Shown here: piece after piece, positions 18,880-28,462 of the stretch
Layout: the number at the start of each line of letters is the position of its first letter
How positions within the stretch are numbered: position 1 is the first letter of the stretch
Source: an uncultured Actinomycetes bacterium
GTDB lineage: Bacteria > Actinomycetota > Acidimicrobiia > Acidimicrobiales > RAAP-2
Assembly (NCBI GenBank): GCA_903874965.1
Contig: CAIQUD010000004.1
Coordinates: 1 to 64,000 of the forward strand
Direction of reading: 5' to 3'
Length of the DNA: 64,000 bases
Translations under genes and position numbers: made by a program
Notes under the pieces: generated by a model
What the model was told of the DNA's origin: nothing
The model's input: only the letters and a program-made list of their open reading frames with translations
The model's database searches: none

Positions 18880-18947
18880 CACTGGTAGTCGACCTTCGAA
18901 CGTGGTCGAGAGATCTTGGCGCGTTGAACGCTTCGACCTAGTGAGAA

Positions 18948-20072
18948 TCAGCTGAGTTTCAGTTCCTGTCGGTACACACGAGCTGGACCCTGCGCCACGA
19001 TCTTCGTCGCCAACTGGTCAAACGCAACTGAAGCGTCGGAGGTTGGATCAACAACGGTGATCGGCAGTCCCTCATCGCCACCAGAACGAAGGGCAGGCAC
19101 AAGAGGAATCTGGGCGAGCAATGGAATACCGAGATCCTCCGCCAAGGTCTGACCGCCACCTTCGCCAAAGAGTTCATAACGCTTGCCGTCATCGCCGGTA
19201 AAGAAGCTCATGTTCTCAATGACGCCTCGAACGGAAAGCTTCAACTTCCGTGCGGCATATGCCGAACGTTGTGCCACTCGTTGTGCTGCAGCCTGCGGAG
19301 TCGTCACCACGTAGATCTCGACCTTTGGGACTACTTGACTCAAGGTGAGGGCCACGTCTCCAGTCCCAGGCGGCATGTCAATAAGGAGGTAGTCAACCGG
19401 TCCCCAGAACGCATCACCAAAGAACTGCTCAATGGTCTTGTGCAGCATCGGACCTCGCCAGATCACTGGCTGGTCTTCTGGCACGAAAAAGCCCATCGAG
19501 AGGCACCGCACGCCGTGGGTTGACGTCGGAATCACCATGTCGGCGAGCACGACTGGATCGTGATCGCACCCAAGCATCTTCGGAATTGAGAAGCCATAGA
19601 CGTCGGCATCAAGGATGGCGACGTTTTTTCCTAACTTCGACAAGGCAATCGCAAGGTTGACCGTGACCGACGACTTGCCAACGCCACCCTTGCCGGAAGA
19701 AATTCCGAGAATGCGGGTCGGTGAATCCGACTTCAGGATCTTGGGTGATGGGTCATTGTGATGGTGACCCTCGTGCTCATCTTCCATCTGAGCGCGCAGG
19801 GCATGGCGAAGCGTCAACCGCTCGTCATCAGTCATCGTCGCCTGGAGGACTACGGAACCCGGAAATCCAAGTTCGCTCAGAAGTGACCGAACCGCACCTG
19901 TGACGGCGTCAGCGGTTGGCCAAGCCCCAATCGGAAATGCAAGGGTGACTTCAGCTGAACCCTTCTTGACCGACAGCGCACGGAGGTAACCCAACTCACC
20001 AATCGGAAGCGTGAGTTCTGGATCGATGATCGCACCGAGCTGGGTAGACAACGGGACGTCGTTGGTGTCCAT
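18948..20072 (-). CDS. mrp: Mrp/NBP35-family ATP-binding Fe-S cluster carrier
   Basis: SSGKGGVGKSSVTVNLA, DADVYGFSIPKMLG, DMPPGTGDVALTLSQ. Confidence 0.93.
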   Translation of the reverse strand: MDTNDVPLSTQLGAIIDPELTLPIGELGYLRALSVKKGSAEVTLAFPIGAWPTADAVTGAVRSLLSELGFPGSVVLQATMTDDERLTLRHALRAQMEDEHEGHHHNDPSPKILKSDSPTRILGISSGKGGVGKSSVTVNLAIALSKLGKNVAILDADVYGFSIPKMLGCDHDPVVLADMVIPTSTHGVRCLSMGFFVPEDQPVIWRGPMLHKTIEQFFGDAFWGPVDYLLIDMPPGTGDVALTLSQVVPKVEIYVVTTPQAAAQRVAQRSAYAARKLKLSVRGVIENMSFFTGDDGKRYELFGEGGGQTLAEDLGIPLLAQIPLVPALRSGGDEGLPITVVDPTSDASVAFDQLATKIVAQGPARVYRQELKLS

Positions 20073-20095
20073 TCGAGAGCCTTCTCTAAGCAAGG

Positions 20096-20111
20096 GGCTC
20101 TATTTCGAGCC
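20096..20111. promoter_or_regulatory. Inverted repeat GGCTC-N6-GAGCC in the mrp/regulator divergent promoter, candidate operator
   Basis: ggctc tatttc gagcc read directly from the sequence. Confidence 0.35.
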
Positions 20112-20131
20112 GCCTCGGTACACTAGTGACC

Positions 20132-20881
20132 ATGGCGACCACCACGAACGGACGACGACCGAGCGTTGAGGCACCTGACCCAAGTGACGGGAAGGCGACC
20201 TTCACCAGTTTCGTCACTGCCGTCACGGCTGCATTTGGTGATCCAACTCGCCGAGAGATTTACCTTCGACTCCGCTCTGAGCCAGGAATGACCGTCGCGG
20301 AACTCGCTGATGCTTTTCAACTGCACCCAAACGCCGCCCGGCATCATCTCGATCGACTCGTTGACGGTGGCTATGTCCGGGCAGAGACCATGCATCGCCC
20401 CGGTGAAGTTGGGCGCCCAGCCAAGCAGTATCACTGTGCAACCGAGACTCTTGGACTCGAGGATCTCACCCATCGTGAAGATCTCATTGTTCGCTTGCTC
20501 CAACGCTCGTTGGAAGTCCTTGGACCATCATTGGCCGAGAAAATTGCCACTGAAGTTGGAGATGCCTATGGACGCGACCTCGCCCGTTCAATGGGCAAGG
20601 CAGACGGCCAGCGATCGATCAAGGCCGCCATGGAATCAGTGGCCTCTGCCATGACCTCCCATGGATTCGCCGCACACACCGAAGATGACGGCAACACGTT
20701 GACCTTGGTTGCCGATCAGTGTCCATTTGGCGAAGCCGCTATGCACCAACCAGTCCTCTGTGCAGTTGATCGAGGAATGGTTGCCGGCCTGCTCGACGAA
20801 CTCTCTGGTGGCGACCTTGTGACCCCAGTGGTGCTCTCGTCAAAGGCTCGCGGCGACGCCGACTGTCGCACGGCCTACTGA
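20132..20881 (+). CDS. ArsR/SufR-like winged-helix transcriptional regulator
   Basis: FGDPTRREIYLRLRSEPGMTVAELADAFQLHPNAARHHLDRLVDGGYV, followed by a C-terminal domain with several Cys residues. Confidence 0.82.
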   Translation: MATTTNGRRPSVEAPDPSDGKATFTSFVTAVTAAFGDPTRREIYLRLRSEPGMTVAELADAFQLHPNAARHHLDRLVDGGYVRAETMHRPGEVGRPAKQYHCATETLGLEDLTHREDLIVRLLQRSLEVLGPSLAEKIATEVGDAYGRDLARSMGKADGQRSIKAAMESVASAMTSHGFAAHTEDDGNTLTLVADQCPFGEAAMHQPVLCAVDRGMVAGLLDELSGGDLVTPVVLSSKARGDADCRTAY

Positions 20882-20885
20882 GCCC

Positions 20886-21998
20886 TTGGGTCGGATTCAG
20901 CTCGACGCCGCCTCGGCGGTTCCGCTCCGGCCAACTGCGAGAGCGGCCATGGCCGATGCTCTCGAGCTCCCAGCAGCGGACCCAGGTCGAAACCATGAAG
21001 AAGGTCGACTCGTGCGTGCCCATCTCGAGCATGCTCGCAGCCAGGTAGCCGCAGCCATTGGGCTCCAAAACTCTCGCATTACCTTCACCTCGGGACTGGC
21101 GGAAAGTGTCCGGACCGTTCTCGCAAACCTCCAACAGCGATCACCAGGTGTCACGGTGGTCTCGGCAGTAGAACGAGAGACCTTCCACGCGTCAGCTGCT
21201 GCCCTCGGAACGTCAACCGTGGTGCGGGTCGACGCCGAAGGTTTCCTCGACCTCGAAGAACTCAACACAGCTCTCCAACGTTCTCCCGCCGCACTTTGCT
21301 GCCAATGGGCTAACCAAGAAGTGGGAACGATCCAGCCAATTGAGGAGATCTCCGAGCTCGCCGCCAGCCATGGCGTTCCCCTGATTGTCGATGCGACCGC
21401 CGCGGGACGCCTCCAACCAGCTCCATGGATGGCAGCAGCATGGGTTTTGCTGTCGAGTGAGGGTCTCGGGGGTCCTCCCGGCATCGGCGCCATTACGGTC
21501 CCACAAGGGCATGTCCTTCGACCACTCTTGCTCGGAGGCGCTCAGGAGCGAGGCCGGAGGGCATCACTCGAAGCAATTCTGCTCGCGCTTGGGTTCGGAG
21601 CGGCAGCCGAGGAAAATGCTGGAGCTCGGGCCGAAGAGTCGACTCGACTCGCTGCCCTCACCAACCGCTTGGTCGACGCAGCAAGGGCAATTGGCGGCGT
21701 CACCCGAATTGGGCCGAGCGCGCCGCGCGACCGCCTGCCGGACGTTGTCTGCCTCGAGGTTGAAGGCGTCAGCAGCGAAGCCATCGTTGTTGGTCTTGAT
21801 CGACGTGGTGTGGCGGCACATTCAGGTGCGGCATGTGCGAGCGAGACCTTTGAACCGAGCCCTGTGCTCTTGGCCATGGGGCTCGACGTCGAGCACTCCG
21901 TTCGACTGTCGGTGTCGTGGAAAAACGACGAGTCTGAAGTTGCCGAATTTGGCGAGCGGTTCGCTGCAGCGGTCGACGAACTTCGCGCGCTCCGTTAG
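20886..21998 (+). CDS. Class V aminotransferase / cysteine desulfurase-like protein, apparently lacking the PLP Schiff-base lysine
   Basis: IscS/NifS-like layout (NQEVGTIQPIEEI, VDATAAGRL, HSGAACASETFEPSPVLLAMGLD), but the SxHKxxGPxGxG region reads SSEGLGGPPGIG. Confidence 0.85.
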   Translation: MGRIQLDAASAVPLRPTARAAMADALELPAADPGRNHEEGRLVRAHLEHARSQVAAAIGLQNSRITFTSGLAESVRTVLANLQQRSPGVTVVSAVERETFHASAAALGTSTVVRVDAEGFLDLEELNTALQRSPAALCCQWANQEVGTIQPIEEISELAASHGVPLIVDATAAGRLQPAPWMAAAWVLLSSEGLGGPPGIGAITVPQGHVLRPLLLGGAQERGRRASLEAILLALGFGAAAEENAGARAEESTRLAALTNRLVDAARAIGGVTRIGPSAPRDRLPDVVCLEVEGVSSEAIVVGLDRRGVAAHSGAACASETFEPSPVLLAMGLDVEHSVRLSVSWKNDESEVAEFGERFAAAVDELRALR

Positions 21999-22002
21999 CG
22001 AA

Positions 22003-22755
22003 CTACGACTTGAGGCGGACGCCGTAGGAAGCAAGAAATGGCTTGGCAAGAGTGATCAGCCACTTTTGCGGGTGACCTGCCGCAAACGCCGTCAACTCCG
22101 CCAAGACCGTCGAACGCGCCGCCCCGTCATTGGACTTGATGATGGCCGCGTAGAGATGTCCAGCCGGCGCACCAGGGTCAATGGTGATTGAGCGGTAGAC
22201 CAACTGGGCTCCCGCCTTCCTAACCTCAGGCAACTTCCCAACGACGCCTGACTGATAGGTCAACCACCCAGATTCAGCTAGCGCCTCTGCGTTGGTTGGC
22301 TCGAGGGCGAGGACTTTGGTGAACAGCGCTAATGCTCCTCCGGTATCTCCATTCGCTGCTGCAGCCTCTCCTTGTGCAGTGAGATCGGCAACGCGCTGGA
22401 TCTTGTTGACCACAGCCCCACCAGTGCCTGTCGACCCTGGTAATCGGATGCCAGTGAAGGCAAGAAGGGCAACCACAACCGCCGCAACAATGAGCACGAT
22501 CCCGACATTCCGCTTCCAGACTGTTCGGCCTGGAGGTGCCATTTCGGCTGGTTGGGGTTCCGACACAGCTTCTGGTCCAAGGAGCGCAAGCTCGGCCTCG
22601 AGTTCGGAAAGCAGTGCAGAGTCCCGACGAACAATTCGGTCGAGTTCGTCGCTCCCGAGCTCGCCGGCGGCATATTCGAGCTCGGCGTCGGCTATCGAAC
22701 GCCGGAGTGAGGAAATGCCATCGTCGAGTTGCCACCGGCGTTCGCTCGAACTCAT
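22003..22755 (-). CDS. CcmI/CycH-like TPR protein of the cytochrome c maturation locus
   Basis: N-terminal coiled segment, one TM, TPR-like ALFTKVLALEPTNAEALAESGWL; coupled to ccmH. Confidence 0.7.
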   Translation of the reverse strand: MSSSERRWQLDDGISSLRRSIADAELEYAAGELGSDELDRIVRRDSALLSELEAELALLGPEAVSEPQPAEMAPPGRTVWKRNVGIVLIVAAVVVALLAFTGIRLPGSTGTGGAVVNKIQRVADLTAQGEAAAANGDTGGALALFTKVLALEPTNAEALAESGWLTYQSGVVGKLPEVRKAGAQLVYRSITIDPGAPAGHLYAAIIKSNDGAARSTVLAELTAFAAGHPQKWLITLAKPFLASYGVRLKS

Positions 22756-23150
22756 GTGCGTCGACGCTTTCTCAAGAGCGCGACGAGGATCACGCCACTC
22801 ACAAGCACCACCACGATCGGCGCGATCCAGAGCACCGCGGTAAGGCCATGCTTGGGCGGGTTGAGCAAAATCGTTGGTCCGTAGGTCGCTACAAGTGACG
22901 ACGTAATTTCCTCATTCGATTGTCCGTTTCGGATTGCCGCTTCAATTTGATGGCGAACGGCGATTGCGGATGGGGCATTGGACTGCGCAACGGAGAGGCC
23001 TTCGCAACTTGGACACTTAATCGTCGCCTCAATCTGGGAGGCACGGTCAGCCTTCGTTGGAGGAGCACCATCAAGGGCACCAGAGGCGACGAACAAGGTG
23101 ACCGCCACCACGACAAGGAGCAGCACTGGCGACAACACTCTCCTCATCAT
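22752..23150 (-). CDS. ccmH: Cytochrome c-type biogenesis protein CcmH
   Basis: IEATIKCPSCEGLSVAQSNAPSAIAVRHQIEAAIRNGQSNEEI. Confidence 0.9.
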   Translation of the reverse strand: MMRRVLSPVLLLVVVAVTLFVASGALDGAPPTKADRASQIEATIKCPSCEGLSVAQSNAPSAIAVRHQIEAAIRNGQSNEEITSSLVATYGPTILLNPPKHGLTAVLWIAPIVVVLVSGVILVALLRKRRRT

Positions 23151-23710
23151 CGAGCCGCCGCATCCAATTGCGTGGCGATACGAAGGAGTTGGGCTGGCGT
23201 CGATGGCCCGAGAAGCACCTCGGCGACCTTCCCCGTTGGATCAATGACGACGGTTGTCGGCGGTGACGTCACTCCATAACTCGCTGCAATTCGTCCGCCT
23301 GGATCGACGGCAACCGGCCACGTCAGCCCAACCGTCTGGACGAATTGCTTCGCCGCCGCGTTCGAATCGTTGAACACGACCGAGAGCAAATCAACAGAGA
23401 GGCCGGCTGCTTTCGCCTCATACTGAAAGGTCACGAGATCGGGTGCTTCCTTTTGGCACGGGCCACACCAACTGGCAAAGAAATTCACGATGACCGTGCG
23501 GTGAAGATGTTCACTGAGAGAAACAGGTGCACCATCGAGCGTTGTTGTTGCAAAGGCCGGGGCGGTCTTGCCAATAAGCGGACTCTCTTCGACCGACGCC
23601 TCAAAGTTCGGCCGAGTTGCGGCCACGACGGCAAAAGCACAGGTGAGAATCGCCAGTCCACCAGCCAACCAGCGAATTGGATGAGCGACCCGACGCGTGC
23701 CGTTGGTCAT
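23147..23710 (-). CDS. ccmG: TlpA/DsbE-type thioredoxin (CcmG)
   Basis: VIVNFFASWCGPCQKEAPDLVTF; SYGVTSPPTTVVIDPTGKV. Confidence 0.9.
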   Translation of the reverse strand: MTNGTRRVAHPIRWLAGGLAILTCAFAVVAATRPNFEASVEESPLIGKTAPAFATTTLDGAPVSLSEHLHRTVIVNFFASWCGPCQKEAPDLVTFQYEAKAAGLSVDLLSVVFNDSNAAAKQFVQTVGLTWPVAVDPGGRIAASYGVTSPPTTVVIDPTGKVAEVLLGPSTPAQLLRIATQLDAAAR

Positions 23711-25740
23711 GACTGCACCAAGTCAATCGAAGGACTCGTGCCTGGGGATGCTGCCTGTGCTGCACCACCAACATCATCTCGACGCTTTCGGCGTGGAGCA
23801 ACGGCGAGCAACCCACCAATTCCGACGATGAGGCCGCCGATCCAGATCCATCCAATGAGGGGCTCCACGACGATTCCAAGCGCTACGGCACCGTTAGGCA
23901 AGTTTGGAATCAATTGCGGTCCCGATTGGGAACCTGTTCCTCCAACGGCATCGAAGGTGAGATAGACGTCACCCCGGAACGACGCATCGATTGCAGGTGT
24001 GCCAACTGACGGCACCGGGCGACCGTAGTAACTCGACACCGCAGGTCGGAAGATGCCACCTTGATCGACCTTGACGAGCACTTCGGTCCCGCTTTTCACG
24101 CTGTCCTTGAAGTCATGCAATCCAAGGAACTCAAATTGGTGGCCGTCAAAGTGCTTCACCTGGCCTGGCAACAACACGAGCTCGGTGCGTTGAACAAACG
24201 CAGACGATGCGGAGATGCCAAGTGCAAGGACGATGACACCAAGATGGACAACCATTCCGCCTGCCGTCGGACCGCTCACTGCTCGAGCCCAACTGGATCC
24301 TTGGCGGCGAACCGTCCTGACCGTGAGCGCCAACGTCCGCAGTGCAGAAGCAGCGGCAAATGCTCCAAGACCGAATGCCGCAATGGGGAGGACGCCTCTC
24401 ACCCCTGCGAGAACCGTGACCAACATGGTCACCGCCGCAAACCATGAAGGGAGTTGCAATCGCTTCCAAAGAACTGCTCCTGAAGCGCTTCGCCAACTCA
24501 TTGCGGGGGCAACCGCCATGACAAACAGCAAGAAGATTGCCGCTGGCATCGCAACCACATTGAAGTACTGCCCGCCAACGGTTACCTGCTGGCCTTTGAG
24601 CGCTTCATACAACAGCGGGAACACGGTGCCAAGAAGGACAACCAGGGTGAAACCAACAAAGAGCAAGTTGTTGACGACGAAAGCTCCTTCTCGGCCAAAT
24701 GGCTGATCAATGCCCACTGGGGAGCGCATTCGGTCGCCCCGCCAGGCAATCAACCCAAACCCAACAACGACGACCACGGTGAACGCCGTGATGAGGAGTG
24801 GTCCAAGTGTTGACGCGCTAAACGCGTGAACGGATTGGATGACCCCAGAACGGGTTAAGAACGTCGCAAGCACCGTCAGCGCGAAGGCGGCGACTGCAAG
24901 GGACAAGTTCCACACCCGGAAGAGTCCGCGCCGCTCTTGGACGACAACGGAGTGCAGAAACGCTGTCCCAATGAGCCATGGCATGAGCGCTGCGTTTTCA
25001 ACAGGATCCCATGCCCAGAACCCGCCCCATCCAAGCACTTGATAACTCCACCAAGCTCCAAGCACGATGCCGACCGACAATGCCGTCCAACAGACGAGCA
25101 TCCATTTTCGCGTTGCAACAAGCCATTCTTCTCCAACTCGCCCGGTGATGAGCATGGCGATGGCGAAGGCAAAGGGAACGGTGCAGCCAACAAACCCTAA
25201 GTAGAGAAGCGGCGGGTGAATCGCAACGAGTGGATTGTTCTGGAGGAGCGCATTCGGACCTGCTCCATCAGCTGGTGGCGCCCCAACCGTCTTCGAGAAT
25301 GGATTCGCTGGCCCCACCATGATGCCGAAGAAGAATAGGCAAACCGTGAAGAGCACGGCAGTCGCCCACCGAACAACCGAGTCTTCTCGTCGTTTGGCGT
25401 AGACCAGAATGACCGACGCCGACACGAGTGACAAGAGCACGGCCCAAAGGAGAATCGAACCCTCGAGTGCCGACCACATCCCAGAGAGGTTGTACAAGAA
25501 CGGCGTTTCTCTCGCATTGTTCTCCGCGACATACGACAGCGTGAAGTCATGAGTGACAAAAGCATGTTCCATCGCAAACAACGCGAGGAACCCTCCCGAA
25601 ACGACGACAGCGATCGCAACGACCGGACGAAACCGAGGAAACGTTGCGGGTCGCAGCAGTGAACCAATTGCCCAGACAGCGCTCGTCAGTGCACCAACGA
25701 ACCCAACCCAGACGCCAATACTCCCGAGTAGTCCATTCAT
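23707..25740 (-). CDS. ccmF: Heme lyase CcmF
   Basis: 677 aa polytopic; WWD-like motif GWGGFWAWDPVENAALMPWL. Confidence 0.93.
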   Translation of the reverse strand: MNGLLGSIGVWVGFVGALTSAVWAIGSLLRPATFPRFRPVVAIAVVVSGGFLALFAMEHAFVTHDFTLSYVAENNARETPFLYNLSGMWSALEGSILLWAVLLSLVSASVILVYAKRREDSVVRWATAVLFTVCLFFFGIMVGPANPFSKTVGAPPADGAGPNALLQNNPLVAIHPPLLYLGFVGCTVPFAFAIAMLITGRVGEEWLVATRKWMLVCWTALSVGIVLGAWWSYQVLGWGGFWAWDPVENAALMPWLIGTAFLHSVVVQERRGLFRVWNLSLAVAAFALTVLATFLTRSGVIQSVHAFSASTLGPLLITAFTVVVVVGFGLIAWRGDRMRSPVGIDQPFGREGAFVVNNLLFVGFTLVVLLGTVFPLLYEALKGQQVTVGGQYFNVVAMPAAIFLLFVMAVAPAMSWRSASGAVLWKRLQLPSWFAAVTMLVTVLAGVRGVLPIAAFGLGAFAAASALRTLALTVRTVRRQGSSWARAVSGPTAGGMVVHLGVIVLALGISASSAFVQRTELVLLPGQVKHFDGHQFEFLGLHDFKDSVKSGTEVLVKVDQGGIFRPAVSSYYGRPVPSVGTPAIDASFRGDVYLTFDAVGGTGSQSGPQLIPNLPNGAVALGIVVEPLIGWIWIGGLIVGIGGLLAVAPRRKRRDDVGGAAQAASPGTSPSIDLVQS

Positions 25741-25765
25741 GGAGCGAGGCGCCCCGCAGTACCAA

Positions 25766-26245
25766 TCACCGGACCGTACCGTTCTGCGCCTTCACCCGAT
25801 CCGGGTGATCGGCAATGTAGGTCGAACTGTGCTTCACCAGAATCTGGCTCGACACAAAGGTCGAACTTTGCTTCGAGGCGAAGTGACCAGAAACGACCAC
25901 AGGGATGTTCCCTTGGAACAACTGGGGTGGCGTGCCGGTATTCACCACATCAATGTGGTTGTTGCCTTGCACCAAGGTGAATGATGCACCGGTTGCCGTT
26001 GCCACAATCGAACCTGGCTTGACGACGCCCTCCAGTCGGAAGGTAGACGTCCCGAGCGAAGCCTGCTGCTTCAAGGCCTCATTCACCGTTTCATAGAAAT
26101 TCAGTGATCCGCTGATGCCTTTGACAAGGAGAAAGACCACTGCTCCTGCAATCACGACCATCGCGGCGAGGTTTCGGCGTCGATGGGGTGCTGCTCCACG
26201 CGTTGGTGCGGGCGGCGTTGACGGCGTCAAGTCAGTAGCCGTCAC
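25766..26245 (-). CDS. ccmE: Heme chaperone CcmE
   Basis: GVVKPGSIV..., C-terminal VKHSSTY (HxxxY heme-binding motif). Confidence 0.88.
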   Translation of the reverse strand: MTATDLTPSTPPAPTRGAAPHRRRNLAAMVVIAGAVVFLLVKGISGSLNFYETVNEALKQQASLGTSTFRLEGVVKPGSIVATATGASFTLVQGNNHIDVVNTGTPPQLFQGNIPVVVSGHFASKQSSTFVSSQILVKHSSTYIADHPDRVKAQNGTVR

Positions 26246-26367
26246 CCCTCACGCTCCACGCTCTCCGCAGCACGCTGCTTGGCCCTCCGAGTTCGAATGA
26301 GGAGCGAGAGTGAATAAGCACCGAGGACAACCGCCGAAAGTGCATAGGCGCCAACAACGTTCTTCAT
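26242..26367 (-). CDS. ccmD: CcmD-like 41-aa membrane peptide
   Basis: Manual translation MKNVVGAYALSAVVLGAYSLSLLIRTRRAKQRAAESVEREG*: one TM then basic tail; ATGA overlap with ccmC, GTGA overlap with ccmE. Below the ORF-track length cutoff. Confidence 0.85.
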   Translation of the reverse strand: MKNVVGAYALSAVVLGAYSLSLLIRTRRAKQRAAESVEREG

Positions 26368-27098
26368 GCTCCAACCTCAACCGAAGTGCCTTCGGCGCGA
26401 CGAGCTGCAATTGCTTCTTGCAGCTCCGACCCTCCCGCCGATGCACGAAGCCGTTCTAGGGCCGTTCGACGGCCCACCATCCAGCAGAACAAGAGCGTGA
26501 ACGCAACGAAGCTGAGCAGCATGGTCCAGGCCATTGAGCCATGCACTCCTTGTGCACTCAGTCCAGGTGTCAACACTGAGGGTCCCTGATGAAGGGTGTT
26601 CCACCACAGCACGGAGAAGTGAACGATTGGTACATCAATGAAGGAAACCAGCGCGACAATCGCTGACCTTCGAGCGATGTTCTGTTTCGTTCCGCCCGTC
26701 CGGCGAAACGCGAGGTAGCCAAGAAACAAAACGAACATCAGCGCCGTGGCGGTGAGGCGCGCATCCCAGACCCAATAGGTTCCCCATACCGGCTCGGCCC
26801 ACATTGATCCCGTGACAAGGACCAGTCCAGTAAACAAGACGCCCGCTTCAACGGAGGCAAGCGCTAAGTGGTCAAACGCCTCACGTCGAGTCCGCGGCCA
26901 AAGGTAAAGCACCGAACTCAGCGCTGCGACACCGAAGGCCAAGTAGGCAACCCATGCCATTGGCGGATGCAGGTAGAGAAAACGGGAGTACTCCTTTTGG
27001 GTGACATCTTGCGGCGTCACGAGAATCCCAAGGATGGCGGTGGCGATAAGAGTCACGGCGGCGGCCCAGCCGGTGATGGTCAAGCGATGACGCTTCAT
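26364..27098 (-). CDS. ccmC: Heme exporter/handling protein CcmC
   Basis: WWD motif MWAEPVWGTYWVWDARLTATALMF; start MKRHRLTITGWAA. Confidence 0.9.
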   Translation of the reverse strand: MKRHRLTITGWAAAVTLIATAILGILVTPQDVTQKEYSRFLYLHPPMAWVAYLAFGVAALSSVLYLWPRTRREAFDHLALASVEAGVLFTGLVLVTGSMWAEPVWGTYWVWDARLTATALMFVLFLGYLAFRRTGGTKQNIARRSAIVALVSFIDVPIVHFSVLWWNTLHQGPSVLTPGLSAQGVHGSMAWTMLLSFVAFTLLFCWMVGRRTALERLRASAGGSELQEAIAARRAEGTSVEVGA

Positions 27099-27763
27099 GA
27101 ATGCTCCTGGACTTGCCCGTAGAAGAGAATGCCGGCTGCGGTGTAGATCACGGCGAAGGTTCCGAGAATACTGAGCCAACCAGCAAGCCCTTGACCCTCA
27201 GCGACACCCGACGCCTGCCAGAGTCGGACCACTGCGATGAGCACTGGAACGAGCACGGGCAGAACCAGCATAGGAAGCAACGTCTCTCTTGCCCGCGTCG
27301 CTCCAACGAGGGCGCCGTAGAGGGTTCCGGCGGCAGAGAGTCCAATCGTGGCCAGCAGGGACGCAACGACTACGAGCCACCATCGTGCGCAGTGAAAGTC
27401 AAGCAACAGCCTTGCTCCAACCCCAAGAAGTCCTTCTACAGCCAGGAGTTGCACGGCTACGGCGCCAGCCTTGCCAAGAAAGACTCCCGCAGGATCGACC
27501 CCAGCGAGGCGCTGCGACTCAGCAATGCCGGCCCCGGCTTCAATGCTTTGACTTCGGCCAACGATAAGGAACGTGGCGAAGACCACGCCAACCCAGGTCA
27601 CGCCCGCAGCCCCCGAAGCCAGTACCCGGTGAGACGGACCGAGGGCAAAGGCGAAGAGCAGGAGTGCAATGGCTGCGAAAGGAAGGACTTGCCAAAGCCC
27701 AACACGAGAAGCGGCTTCAATTCGGAGGTCCTTCACGAACACGGCCCAAGCATCACGAAACAT
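27095..27763 (-). CDS. ccmB: Heme exporter permease CcmB
   Basis: MFRDAWAVFVKDLRIEAASR...; polytopic; between ccmA and ccmC. Confidence 0.85.
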   Translation of the reverse strand: MFRDAWAVFVKDLRIEAASRVGLWQVLPFAAIALLLFAFALGPSHRVLASGAAGVTWVGVVFATFLIVGRSQSIEAGAGIAESQRLAGVDPAGVFLGKAGAVAVQLLAVEGLLGVGARLLLDFHCARWWLVVVASLLATIGLSAAGTLYGALVGATRARETLLPMLVLPVLVPVLIAVVRLWQASGVAEGQGLAGWLSILGTFAVIYTAAGILFYGQVQEHS

Positions 27764-28424
27764 GATGGATACCTCCCCCACCACTTCGTGCGCCACTCGT
27801 CGCTCCACCAACGAGTTCTACGACCAAATCCGCTGCGGCACTGGCCTCATTCGGGTCATGACTGGTGAGCACCACTGTCGATCCCCGCCAAATTGCCTCG
27901 GCAATGAGTGCATCAACGAGGGCTCGACCACCAGCATCCAAGCTGGCGTGAGGTTCGTCCATGAGCCAGAGCGCTGGCGACCTGAGGATGAGGGATGCAA
28001 GTGCCGCACGGCGACGTTGACCGGCTGAAAGCTGCTGGAGCGGTGTTGTTGCCATACGACCGGTCAAACCAACGCGGTCAAGGGCCGAGGCAACTCCCGA
28101 GCGGTTGAGACGTCCAATGGTTGCCAGGTACTTCAAGTTCGCCTGAGGGCTCAATTCTTCATAGAGCCCTGTGCCATGCCCGAGGAGGCACACGTTGCCG
28201 ACCAGTCCGGAGGCTTTTGTTGACAGATCAAATCCGAGTACTTGCCCAGAACCTTCAACAATGGTGGTGAGGCCCGCAAGGGTCCTCAACAAGCTGGTCT
28301 TGCCTGCACCATTGCCACCGAGAACGGCAACAAGGCTGCCTTGCGGCGCTTCAAGCGAGGCGCCAGCCAAGACCGGGAAGGTGCCATCGAGGGCAACCAC
28401 GTTGTGCAGCGCCAAGGCCTCCAT
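27753..28424 (-). CDS. ccmA: Heme ABC exporter ATP-binding protein CcmA
   Basis: Walker A GGNGAGKTSLLR, LSAGQRRRAALASL signature, LWLMDEPHASLD. Confidence 0.9.
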   Translation of the reverse strand: MEALALHNVVALDGTFPVLAGASLEAPQGSLVAVLGGNGAGKTSLLRTLAGLTTIVEGSGQVLGFDLSTKASGLVGNVCLLGHGTGLYEELSPQANLKYLATIGRLNRSGVASALDRVGLTGRMATTPLQQLSAGQRRRAALASLILRSPALWLMDEPHASLDAGGRALVDALIAEAIWRGSTVVLTSHDPNEASAAADLVVELVGGATSGARSGGGGIHHVS

Positions 28425-28462
28425 CTCGGCCCATCGTACCGCCAGCACCCCTCTGCTCCATT

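Noticed and set aside
21385-22191. 268-aa plus-strand ORF
   Set aside because: Overlaps the class V aminotransferase in another frame and the CcmI-like gene antisense; no family features.
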